The notes under the pieces are model-generated. The model saw only the letters and a list, made by a program, of their open reading frames with translations. It did not search any database and was not told where the DNA came from. Below are positions 57,019 to 64,000 of a stretch of DNA of 64,000 bases, in pieces; position 1 is the stretch's first letter, and the number at the start of each line of letters is the position of its first letter. The DNA is taken from NCBI RefSeq assembly GCF_019801015.1, contig NZ_JAHVJZ010000003.1:248001-312000 (forward strand). The letters run 5' to 3'. The translations under genes and the position numbers were made by a program. The DNA comes from Marinobacter nauticus (GTDB taxonomy: Bacteria; Pseudomonadota; Gammaproteobacteria; Enterobacterales; Shewanellaceae).

Positions 57019-57858
57019 TTACCGCTTCCCGCTCAGGAAACCCAGCGTGTAGCGTTCACGATTGCCCAGATCCCGACCGGTTTCTACCCGTTCAAACCCC
57101 GCCTCGGTGAAAATCCCTCGCACCGCTTCGCCCTGATCCCAGCCATGCTCCACCATCAGTACGCCACCGGGCTTCAGGTAATGGCGTGACTCCGCCGCCA
57201 GGTAGCGGATGTCCGCCAGGCCGTGCTCGTCGGCCGTCAGCGCCGACAGAGGCTCAAACCGGACGTCCCCCTGCGAAAGATGAGGGTCTTGCGGGTCGAT
57301 GTAGGGCGGGTTGGAGACGATCAGGTCGAACTGCTGGCCGCCGAGAGGGACAAACCAGCTGCCTTCGTGGACGGTAATGGGCAGCTCAAGTGCCTCACTG
57401 TTGCTGCGGGCCAGGGCCACCGCATCGGCGATGCGGTCGACGCCGCTGACGCGCCATTGCGGCTGCTCGCTTTTCAGTGCCAGGGCAATGGCGCCGGTGC
57501 CGGTGCCGAGGTCCACCACGTCAGCCTGCTCCGGCAGGCGCAACGCCAACGCCGCTTCCACCAATGCCTCGGTGTCCGGGCGGGGGATCAGGGTGGTGGC
57601 GTTCACTTTCAGCGGCAGCGACCAGAACTCGCGCTGGCCGGTGAGGTGCGCCACAGGCTCGCCGGCAATGCGGCGCGCCAGCAGGCCGGCCAGATTGGCC
57701 ACCAGTGGGCCGGGCAACTCATGTTCCGGCCAGGTGAACAGAAAACTGCGGGGTTTGCCCAGCCGGGACAGCAGCAACAGCTCTGCATCCAGTCGGGCGC
57801 TCTCGCTGTGCGGCGCCAATTGCTCGGTGGCCTGAGCCAGCCAGTGGTCCAGACGCAC
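57019..57858 (-). CDS. prmC: Release factor glutamine methyltransferase PrmC
   Basis: 279 residues (E. coli 277). Methylates the GGQ glutamine of RF1 and RF2. SAM motif VVDLGTGTGAIALALKSE and catalytic NPPY (VSNPPYIDPQDPHLS) are clear. It begins with GTG directly abutting the prfA TAA (no gap), so its expression probably depends on prfA translation. Confidence 0.97.
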   Translation of the reverse strand: MRLDHWLAQATEQLAPHSESARLDAELLLLSRLGKPRSFLFTWPEHELPGPLVANLAGLLARRIAGEPVAHLTGQREFWSLPLKVNATTLIPRPDTEALVEAALALRLPEQADVVDLGTGTGAIALALKSEQPQWRVSGVDRIADAVALARSNSEALELPITVHEGSWFVPLGGQQFDLIVSNPPYIDPQDPHLSQGDVRFEPLSALTADEHGLADIRYLAAESRHYLKPGGVLMVEHGWDQGEAVRGIFTEAGFERVETGRDLGNRERYTLGFLSGKR

Positions 57859-58941
57859 TTACGCCTCCTCCGCCAGAGCCGCCAGCAGGTCCGCCTGGTG
57901 TTCCTGAAGAATGGGTTCCATCAACGCGCTCAACTCCCCCTCCATCACCTCTGTGAGACGGTAGAGGGTCAGGTTGATGCGATGATCGGACACCCGACCC
58001 TGCGGGTAGTTGTAGGTGCGGATCCGCTCGGAGCGGTCCCCGGACGCCACCAGTGAGCGGCGGGTGCTGGTCTCTTCCGCTTTGCGCTTCTCATCTTCCG
58101 CTGCCTGCAGTCGGGCGGAGAGCACCGCCATCGCCTTAGCGCGGTTCTTGTGCTGAGAACGCTCATCCTGGCACTCCACCACGGTTCCGGTAGGGACGTG
58201 GGTGATGCGCACCGCCGAGTCGGTTTTGTTGACGTGCTGCCCGCCCGCCCCTGAAGCGCGGAAGGTGTCCACTTTCAGGTCAGCAGGGTTGATCTGAATC
58301 GCTTCCGCTTCCGGCACTTCCGGCATCACCACCACGGTGCAGGCGGAGGTGTGGATGCGGCCCTGGGATTCGGTGGCGGGCACGCGTTGCACCCGGTGAC
58401 CACCGGACTCAAACTTCAGCTCGCCATAAACGCCTTCACCACTGAACTTGGCAATCACCTCTTTGTAACCACCGTGGTCGCCTTCGCTGGCGGACATAAG
58501 CTCGATGGACCAGCGCTTCTGCTCGGCGTAGCGGCTGTACATGCGCAGCAGGTCACCGGCAAAAATGGCCGCTTCGTCACCGCCGGCACCGGCGCGGATT
58601 TCGACAAAGGCGCTGCGGTCGTCGTTGGGGTCCTTGGGCAGCAGCAGGATTTGCAGCTCCTGCTCCAGTGCCTCAGTCTGAACACGCGCTTCCGCCAACT
58701 CCTCTTCAGCCATCTCCTTCATTTCCGGATCGGCCAGCATCTCAGTGGCTGTGGCAATGTCTTCCTGGTTTTGCTGATACGCCAGGAACGCTTTGGCCAC
58801 GGACTCCAGCTGAGCGTACTCTTTGGACAAGTTACGAAAACGCTCCTGATCGGCGATCACATCGGGCTCGCCCAGCAGCGCCTGAACCTCTTCATAGCGC
58901 TCCAGCAGTCCTTCCAGTTTGGCGTATACGGTCGGCTTCAT
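57859..58941 (-). CDS. prfA: Peptide chain release factor 1
   Basis: 360 residues, identical in length to E. coli RF1. Recognises UAA and UAG. The codon-recognition PAT tripeptide ([14 protein letters not shown]) and the catalytic GGQ ([15 protein letters not shown]) are intact. The frame extends upstream, but the ATG at 58941 ([18 protein letters not shown]) is the family start. Between hemA and prmC, its standard place. Confidence 0.98.
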   Translation of the reverse strand: MKPTVYAKLEGLLERYEEVQALLGEPDVIADQERFRNLSKEYAQLESVAKAFLAYQQNQEDIATATEMLADPEMKEMAEEELAEARVQTEALEQELQILLLPKDPNDDRSAFVEIRAGAGGDEAAIFAGDLLRMYSRYAEQKRWSIELMSASEGDHGGYKEVIAKFSGEGVYGELKFESGGHRVQRVPATESQGRIHTSACTVVVMPEVPEAEAIQINPADLKVDTFRASGAGGQHVNKTDSAVRITHVPTGTVVECQDERSQHKNRAKAMAVLSARLQAAEDEKRKAEETSTRRSLVASGDRSERIRTYNYPQGRVSDHRINLTLYRLTEVMEGELSALMEPILQEHQADLLAALAEEA

Positions 58942-58982
58942 TGAATACCTTCTTGCGGCCACCCTCAGGCGGCGAAATAACA

Positions 58983-59007
58983 AAACGGAAGCCAGTGGCT
59001 TCCGTTT
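58983..59007 (-). other. Intercistronic hairpin between hemA and prfA
   Basis: Perfect 11-bp stem AAACGGAAGCC / GGCTTCCGTTT with a 3-base loop, 29 bp after the hemA stop and 42 bp before the prfA ATG. On the minus strand only four T residues follow, so it could be a partial attenuator or a stabilising structure. Confidence 0.6.
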
Positions 59008-59035
59008 CGCATCCGATTTGGGGATGAGGAATGAC

Positions 59036-60286
59036 TTAATTGTCGTCGATGCCGAGGGCACCGCGCAAGAGCTCAAGACTGTCCAGGTCTCCGGAACGGG
59101 CCGCTTTGGACAGCGCCTGAGTGGGAGAGTGAATCAGTTTATTGGTCAGCTTGTTGGCCAGTTCCTGCATCACCGCCTCCGGATCCGCGCCACTGGCCAG
59201 TCGCTCCTGGGCCCGCAGCAGCGCATCCTGCTTCAGCAGCTCGCTCTGGTTACGGTAGGCACGAATGGTGGCCACAGAGTCCAGGCTGCGCAGCCAGCTC
59301 ATGAACTCGCCGGACTGGTCGTGAGCGATCAGCTCCGCCTGCTCGGCGGCTTCCAGACGGGACGCCATGTTTTTCTCTACGATGCCCTGGAGGTCATCCA
59401 CGGTATAGAGGTAGGCGTTTTCCAGATCCGCCACTTCCGACTCAATGTCGCGGGGCACGGCGATGTCCACCAGCAACATCGGCTGATGACGACGGGCCTT
59501 AAGCGCGTTTTCCACCATCCCTTTGCCCAGAATCGGCAGCGGCGATGCGGTGGAGGAGATCACGATATCGGCTTCCGCCAGGTGTTCGGGGATTTGCGGC
59601 AGGGTCACCGCTGTGCCACCAAACTCTGCCGCCATGCCTTCAGCACGGGCCAGGGTCCGGTTGGCAACGACGATGTTGGTTACACCCTGCTCGCTCAGGT
59701 GACGCGCCACCAGTTCGATGGTTTCACCGGCGCCCACCAGCAGTACCCGGGAGCGGGACAGGTCATCAAAGATGTGACGGGCGAGGTTCACCGCAGCAAA
59801 GGCAACGGATACGGCAGAGGAACCGATTTCGGTTTCGGTGCGGATCCGTTTGGCCACCTTAAAGGTGTGCTGGAACAAGCGGTCGAGGGTATGAGCGATA
59901 GTGCCAACGCGCTTGGCGTCAGCGAAGGCCTGTTTGATCTGGCCGAGGATCTGGGGTTCGCCCAGCACCAGGGAGTCAAGGCCGGCGGAAACCCGCAACA
60001 GGTGGTGCACAGCGGATTGTCCGGTATGCAGATAGATGCACTCACGAAGCTCCGCTTCGTTGAGGTTGTGGAACTGGCTCAACCACTGGATCAAGCGTTC
60101 GCATTCAACCTGGTTGGTATACAACTCCGTGCGGTTGCAGGTAGAGAGGATCACCGCCTCTCCGGTTCGGGTCTGATCGGCAAGACTCTTTAGGGCATCG
60201 GTGAGGATGTCCGGGCCAAAGGCCACTTTTTCCCGCAACGAAACGCTGGCGGTCTTGTGATTGATTCCAATAGCAACTAACGTCAT
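59036..60286 (-). CDS. hemA: Glutamyl-tRNA reductase
   Basis: 416 residues (E. coli 418). First committed step of tetrapyrrole synthesis by the C5 route. [23 protein letters not shown] and the catalytic Cys in [13 protein letters not shown] are present, with the NADPH-domain [17 protein letters not shown] and a C-terminal dimerisation helix. Divergent from lolB; the shared 148-bp gap holds both promoters. Confidence 0.98.
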   Translation of the reverse strand: MTLVAIGINHKTASVSLREKVAFGPDILTDALKSLADQTRTGEAVILSTCNRTELYTNQVECERLIQWLSQFHNLNEAELRECIYLHTGQSAVHHLLRVSAGLDSLVLGEPQILGQIKQAFADAKRVGTIAHTLDRLFQHTFKVAKRIRTETEIGSSAVSVAFAAVNLARHIFDDLSRSRVLLVGAGETIELVARHLSEQGVTNIVVANRTLARAEGMAAEFGGTAVTLPQIPEHLAEADIVISSTASPLPILGKGMVENALKARRHQPMLLVDIAVPRDIESEVADLENAYLYTVDDLQGIVEKNMASRLEAAEQAELIAHDQSGEFMSWLRSLDSVATIRAYRNQSELLKQDALLRAQERLASGADPEAVMQELANKLTNKLIHSPTQALSKAARSGDLDSLELLRGALGIDDN

Positions 60287-60434
60287 GGCTTCGTAACTAA
60301 CTCGCCCTTTTCTCTGTCAATCCGTGGCGGCTCAACAATTTTATGCATAAAGCGGATGGCGATGGAAATAAAACCGGGACGTGAGACCGGCCTCATCCTC
60401 ATCTCTGAGGGGTGGCGCACAAAGTTGGAAAGAA

Positions 60435-61025
60435 ATGCTTAACCTACCATTCAAAACGTTACCGCTTTTATTCTTCATTATTCTCATTTCGGGTTGCACC
60501 ACAACCATTCCGGCTGGTGATGCGCCCGCCGCAGAAGCTCCCAACTGGCATCTGCGGGGCAAACTGGCGGTCATTCAGCCGGATGAGCGGATGTCCGCCA
60601 ACCTGAGCTGGCGCCATCGTGACAGCTCAGGCCAGGATGATCTGCGCCTTTCTACCCCGCTGGGCACCACCGTTTTGGTTCTGAACAGCCAGCCGGGGCT
60701 GGCCCAGGTTCAGTTCGACGGTAAGACCCACCAGGGCACCAGTGCAGACCAGCTTATCGAACGTCTGACCGGCTGGCCGTTACCGCTGTCGCAAATCAGC
60801 CGCTATCTGCTCGGCGACACCCGCGGGGCAGAATCGGTCGAATATGACGAACTGGGTGAAGTGAAAAGTCTGACGATGGTGCACCCGCAAACCGGCGAGC
60901 AGTGGCAACTGCACTACCTTGGATGGCAGCAGTTATCCGGCTATAAGGTGCCGGTTCAAATCGAGTTGCGCCGCGGCGATCAACGCTTAAAATTGGCCCT
61001 TTCCCACTGGCAACCGGAACCCTGA
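60435..61025 (+). CDS. lolB: Outer-membrane lipoprotein receptor LolB
   Basis: 196 residues. Lipoprotein signal [13 protein letters not shown], then the LolB fold ([42 protein letters not shown]). Accepts lipoproteins from LolA and inserts them in the outer membrane. Start at 60435 with GGAAAG upstream. Its TGA overlaps the ispE ATG (TGATG). Confidence 0.95.
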   Translation: MLNLPFKTLPLLFFIILISGCTTTIPAGDAPAAEAPNWHLRGKLAVIQPDERMSANLSWRHRDSSGQDDLRLSTPLGTTVLVLNSQPGLAQVQFDGKTHQGTSADQLIERLTGWPLPLSQISRYLLGDTRGAESVEYDELGEVKSLTMVHPQTGEQWQLHYLGWQQLSGYKVPVQIELRRGDQRLKLALSHWQPEP

Positions 61026-61867
61026 TGTCCTCCAGCGCCTCCTGGCCAGCGCCGGCCAAACTCAATCTTTGCCTGCACATCAATGGCCGTCGACCTGACG
61101 GCTACCACGAGCTGCAGACCCTGTTTCAGTTTGTCGACTTTGGTGACAGCCTCACTTTTGAGATCACCGATGACGGCATCATCACACTGACTCCGGAAGT
61201 GGCAGGCGTTGCCCACGACGACAATCTTATTGTCCGGGCTGCCCGTCGCCTGCAGGCGCACACCGGCACCCCGAAAGGGGCCCGCATTCATCTGGATAAA
61301 CGCCTGCCGATGGGCGGTGGCCTGGGGGGCGGCTCCTCCGATGCCGCCACGACGCTGGTCGCGCTGAATCATCTCTGGGCAACCGGCGTGGATGAGGACA
61401 CTCTGGCGGATCTGGGCCTGGCACTGGGCGCGGATGTACCGGTGTTTGTCCGTGGCCGCGCGGCCATGGCCGACGGTGTGGGTGAAAAGTTACGACCGGT
61501 GGCAGTGGAAGAGCCCTGGTATCTGGTGGTCGTACCGGACGTGGAAGTCAGTACCGCAGAGGTATTTGGCCATCCGCAACTGACCCGGGACACCCCAAAG
61601 ATCGTCAACCTGGAAACCCAGCCGGAACGCTGGCAGAACGACTGCCAGACTGTGGTGTGCGACACCTACCCTCAAGTTGCAAAGGCGTTGAGCTGGTTGA
61701 TAGAATACGCGCCGTCAAAAATGACCGGTACCGGCAGCTGCGTGTTTGGGCGATTTAATCACCAACATGAGGCGGAAGCGGCGCTGGCAGCGATGCCCGT
61801 TCAATGGCGGGGATTTGTTGCTCAAGGCCGTAATCTGTCACCACTGCAGGCTACACTGGGTCAATAA
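61025..61867 (+). CDS. ispE: 4-diphosphocytidyl-2-C-methyl-D-erythritol kinase
   Basis: 280 residues (E. coli 283). GHMP kinase of the MEP isoprenoid pathway: [26 protein letters not shown]-binding [17 protein letters not shown], and [13 protein letters not shown]-like motif near the C terminus. Translationally coupled to lolB; tRNA-Gln follows after 13 bp. Confidence 0.97.
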   Translation: MSSSASWPAPAKLNLCLHINGRRPDGYHELQTLFQFVDFGDSLTFEITDDGIITLTPEVAGVAHDDNLIVRAARRLQAHTGTPKGARIHLDKRLPMGGGLGGGSSDAATTLVALNHLWATGVDEDTLADLGLALGADVPVFVRGRAAMADGVGEKLRPVAVEEPWYLVVVPDVEVSTAEVFGHPQLTRDTPKIVNLETQPERWQNDCQTVVCDTYPQVAKALSWLIEYAPSKMTGTGSCVFGRFNHQHEAEAALAAMPVQWRGFVAQGRNLSPLQATLGQ

Positions 61868-61880
61868 AAATACTGTCCAT

Positions 61881-61955
61881 TGGGCTATCGCCAAGCGGTA
61901 AGGCAGCGGGTTTTGATCCCGCCATTCCCAGGTTCGAATCCTGGTAGCCCAGCCA
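61881..61955 (+). tRNA. tRNA-Gln (anticodon TTG)
   Basis: 75 nt with encoded 3' CCA. Acceptor stem TGGGCTA / TAGCCCA, D-arm with AAGCGGTAAGGC, anticodon stem GCGGG / CCCGC around loop TTTTGAT (anticodon TTG at 61913-61915), and T-arm with GGTTCGAATCC. Lies between ispE and prs as in E. coli relatives. Confidence 0.97.
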
Positions 61956-62010
61956 TAATCCGGATCGCGGTCTTGCTAATTCAGGATGTCCAGACTGGAT
62001 GACTGCGTCC

Positions 62011-62035
62011 CACCTTCCGGCGGGACCGGAGGGTG
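62011..62035 (+). other. Leader hairpin between tRNA-Gln and prs
   Basis: Stem CACCTTCCGG / CCGGAGGGTG (one G-T pair) with a 5-base loop, in a leader of about 217 bp. A T-run starts ten bases downstream, and a TTGACA hexamer at 62048-62053 could be a -35 for prs, though I see no good -10 at the right distance. Confidence 0.4.
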
Positions 62036-62172
62036 CCCAGAGGCATTTTTGACACAGGTTCGGGGTGTTTCCCGATCAGATGAAGTTAACGGAGAATGAC
62101 CAGCACGCCGCTGGGTCCTCAATCCCAGGCGCGCGGTCTTCAGCCCAATTCAATAAGCCTGAGGTTCTTCCT

Positions 62173-63120
62173 GTGCCCGACATCAAGCTTTTTGCCGGCA
62201 ACGCCACGCCGGAACTTGCCAGTCGCATTGCCCAACGCCTGTACTCCTCCCTGGGTGAAGCCGAAGTGGGTCGTTTCTCCGATGGAGAGATCAGCGTCCA
62301 GATCAATGAAAACGTTCGCGGCGCTGACGTATTCATTATCCAGTCCACTTGTGCCCCCACTAACGACAACCTGATGGAACTGGTGGTTATGGTCGACGCC
62401 CTGCGTCGCGCCTCTGCCGGCCGCATCACTGCCGTTATCCCCTACTTTGGTTACGCCCGTCAGGATCGCCGCGTGCGTTCCGCTCGTGTGCCGATCACCG
62501 CCAAAGTGGTTGCCGACTTCCTGTCCAGCGTAGGTGTTGACCGCGTTCTGACCTGCGACCTGCACGCTGAGCAGATCCAGGGCTTCTTCGACGTACCGGT
62601 GGACAACGTGTTCGGCAGCCCTGTGCTGCTGGAAGACATGCGCGCCAAAGCTCTGGACAACCCGGTTGTTGTATCCCCGGACATCGGTGGTGTGGTTCGC
62701 GCCCGTGCGGTAGCGAAACTGCTGGACGACACCGATCTGGCCATCATCGACAAGCGTCGTCCGCGTGCCAACGTGTCTCAGGTGATGCACATCATCGGTG
62801 ACGTGAAAGACCGCGACTGCATCATCGTTGATGACATGATCGACACCGGCGGCACGCTGTGCAAAGCGGCCGAAGCCCTGAAAGAGCACGGTGCCCGTCG
62901 CGTATTTGCCTACGCCACTCACCCGGTATTCTCCGGCAACGCTGCCGAGAACATCCGTAACTCCGTTATCGACGAAGTTATCGTGACCGACACCATCCCG
63001 CTGAAGGATGAGATGAAGGCCACCGGCAAAGTGACTCAGCTGACCATGAGCCAGGTTCTGGCCGAAGCGATCCGTCGCGTCAGCAACGAAGAGTCCATCT
63101 CCGCGATGTTCGATCAGTAA
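62173..63120 (+). CDS. prs: Ribose-phosphate pyrophosphokinase
   Basis: 315 residues, same length as E. coli Prs. Makes PRPP from ribose 5-phosphate and ATP. Starts with GTG at 62173 ([16 protein letters not shown]), with GAGG eight bases upstream; frame-open sequence before it is leader. [26 protein letters not shown] and the PRPP loop [10 protein letters not shown] are intact. Confidence 0.98.
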   Translation: MPDIKLFAGNATPELASRIAQRLYSSLGEAEVGRFSDGEISVQINENVRGADVFIIQSTCAPTNDNLMELVVMVDALRRASAGRITAVIPYFGYARQDRRVRSARVPITAKVVADFLSSVGVDRVLTCDLHAEQIQGFFDVPVDNVFGSPVLLEDMRAKALDNPVVVSPDIGGVVRARAVAKLLDDTDLAIIDKRRPRANVSQVMHIIGDVKDRDCIIVDDMIDTGGTLCKAAEALKEHGARRVFAYATHPVFSGNAAENIRNSVIDEVIVTDTIPLKDEMKATGKVTQLTMSQVLAEAIRRVSNEESISAMFDQ

Positions 63121-63135
63121 TCGTCTCGCCGGCCC

Positions 63136-63165
63136 AAAACGCCCTGCTCTGTGCAGGGCGTTTTT
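63136..63165 (+). terminator. Terminator of prs
   Basis: Stem AAAACGCCCTGC / GCAGGGCGTTTT with a 5-base loop and T-run. Confidence 0.93.
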
Positions 63166-63283
63166 GTTTGTGATCCCGGTCACAACCCATCATTACTGTC
63201 ACATCCGCCTCTTTTTCCAGTGTTACAGATAGCCCGCCCAGGATTGGCACCACTATTCACTGACTAAAAAGAGTACAGATTGA

Positions 63284-64000
63284 TGACCTTTAAGCGCACT
63301 TGTATCGCCCTCGCCCTGACCGGCCTGATGGCGGGTTGTGGCAGCAGCTCAAACGACAACAACTCTGGCAACGCCTTTACCCTTACCATCGCCCACATCA
63401 ACGACACCCACTCCAATTTCGACCCGATCAACAGCAGCTTCGCCAATCCGGCACTGCGTGAGGGTAACGCGGTGTACAACCAGTTTGGTGGCCACCCTCG
63501 CCTGCTCAGTGCCGTGAACGACATCAAAGCCGATGCCGAGCGTCAGGACCAGAGCCTGCTGTTCCTTCACGGCGGTGACGCCTGGCAGGGCACCGGTTAC
63601 TTCAAGCTCAACAATGGCCGCATGAACGCCGACATCCTCAGCCGGATGGGGCTGGACGCGATGGCGGTGGGCAACCATGAATTCGATCTGGATAACGCCA
63701 CCCTGGCGGAGTTCATCAACCACGTCAGCTTCCCGGTTCTGGGCGCCAACATGGACGTCAGCCAGGACGCCGACCTGGCCGGAGTGGATAACCTCAAGCC
63801 CTACGTGATTTACGCCTTCGACGGCAATGAGAAGACCCCGCTGACCGACCTCGACAATCTGCCTGAAGACAAAACGCTGGTGGCGGTATTTGGTGTGGTG
63901 CTGGAAGACATGCCCACCATCTCTCCTAACGTGGGCGACGTCAGCTTCGGCAAGGAAGCGGAAACCGCTCAGGCCATCGTTGATGAACTGAAGGCCATGG
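63284..64000 (+). CDS. UshA-like 5'-nucleotidase/metallophosphoesterase lipoprotein (3' end beyond window)
   Basis: 239 residues visible. Lipoprotein signal TCIALALTGLMAGC, then metallophosphoesterase motifs IAHINDTHSNF, GGDAWQGTGYF and AVGNHEFD with their metal ligands. Bifunctional 2',3'-cyclic-nucleotidase/5'-nucleotidase type; it would release phosphate and nucleosides outside the cytoplasm. The C-terminal nucleotidase domain is outside the window. The start ATG at 63284 has no strong RBS. Lies after the prs terminator, so has its own promoter. Confidence 0.9.

Noticed and set aside
63196-63202. CTGTCAC upstream of the 5'-nucleotidase gene as a Pho box
   Set aside because: A single half-site; the positions 11 bp up and down do not match, so PhoB control is not supported.

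Overview
The window is chromosomal DNA from a gammaproteobacterium, most likely an Alteromonadales organism of the Ferrimonas/Shewanella type. The evidence is the GC-rich coding sequence, the gene neighbourhoods (hemA-prfA-prmC-sirB2, lolB-ispE-tRNA-Gln-prs, gcvA-ygdD-rlmM, ppnN-xni), the long PstC/PstA permeases, a 530-residue isocitrate lyase and an NAD-type isocitrate dehydrogenase. The genus is an inference from gene content. Almost everything is core or common accessory genome. I see no prophage, insertion sequence, CRISPR array or toxin-antitoxin system.

Layout. 1-10.6 kb: two RND efflux modules (adaptor plus inner-membrane pump), the first cut by the window edge, flank the glyoxylate-shunt operon aceB-aceA. 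The 0.7-kb region upstream of aceB carries three palindromic operator-like sequences. 10.7-15.3 kb: a PPK2-type polyphosphate kinase, then two exported spondin-domain proteins followed by a response regulator and a sensor kinase on the same strand. 15.3-29.6 kb: a phosphate locus containing phoU, pstB, pstA, pstC, ppk, ppx, an EVE-domain gene, pstS, phoR, phoB and a porin. Pho boxes (two 7-mers with 4-bp spacing) precede pstC, pstS, phoB and the porin, so uptake, sensing, outer-membrane entry and polyphosphate storage sit together.

29.6-46.9 kb: DNA-repair genes sbcDC and rdgC; an exported M61 peptidase; a TPR membrane protein with a degenerate GGDEF-like tail beside an intact diguanylate cyclase; the overlapping cluster ppnN-xni-SDR-metallo-beta-lactamase; the serine/threonine transporter sstT; and a small DUF3192-like membrane protein. 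46.9-54.3 kb: an exported S9 peptidase, NAD-type isocitrate dehydrogenase, and gcvA-hydrolase-ygdD-rlmM, then a 71-residue exported protein. 54.3-64 kb: hemA-prfA-prmC-sirB2-DUF819-kdsA on the minus strand, diverging from lolB-ispE-tRNA-Gln-prs, and ending in a truncated UshA-like 5'-nucleotidase lipoprotein.

Functionally, the isocitrate branch point is represented by both competitors (AceA and isocitrate dehydrogenase). Phosphate handling is represented at every level (porin, PstSCAB, PhoBRU, PPK1, PPK2, PPX, 5'-nucleotidase). The least explained parts are the spondin/two-component operon, the large extra domains of PstC and PstA, and the degenerate/active GGDEF gene pair.
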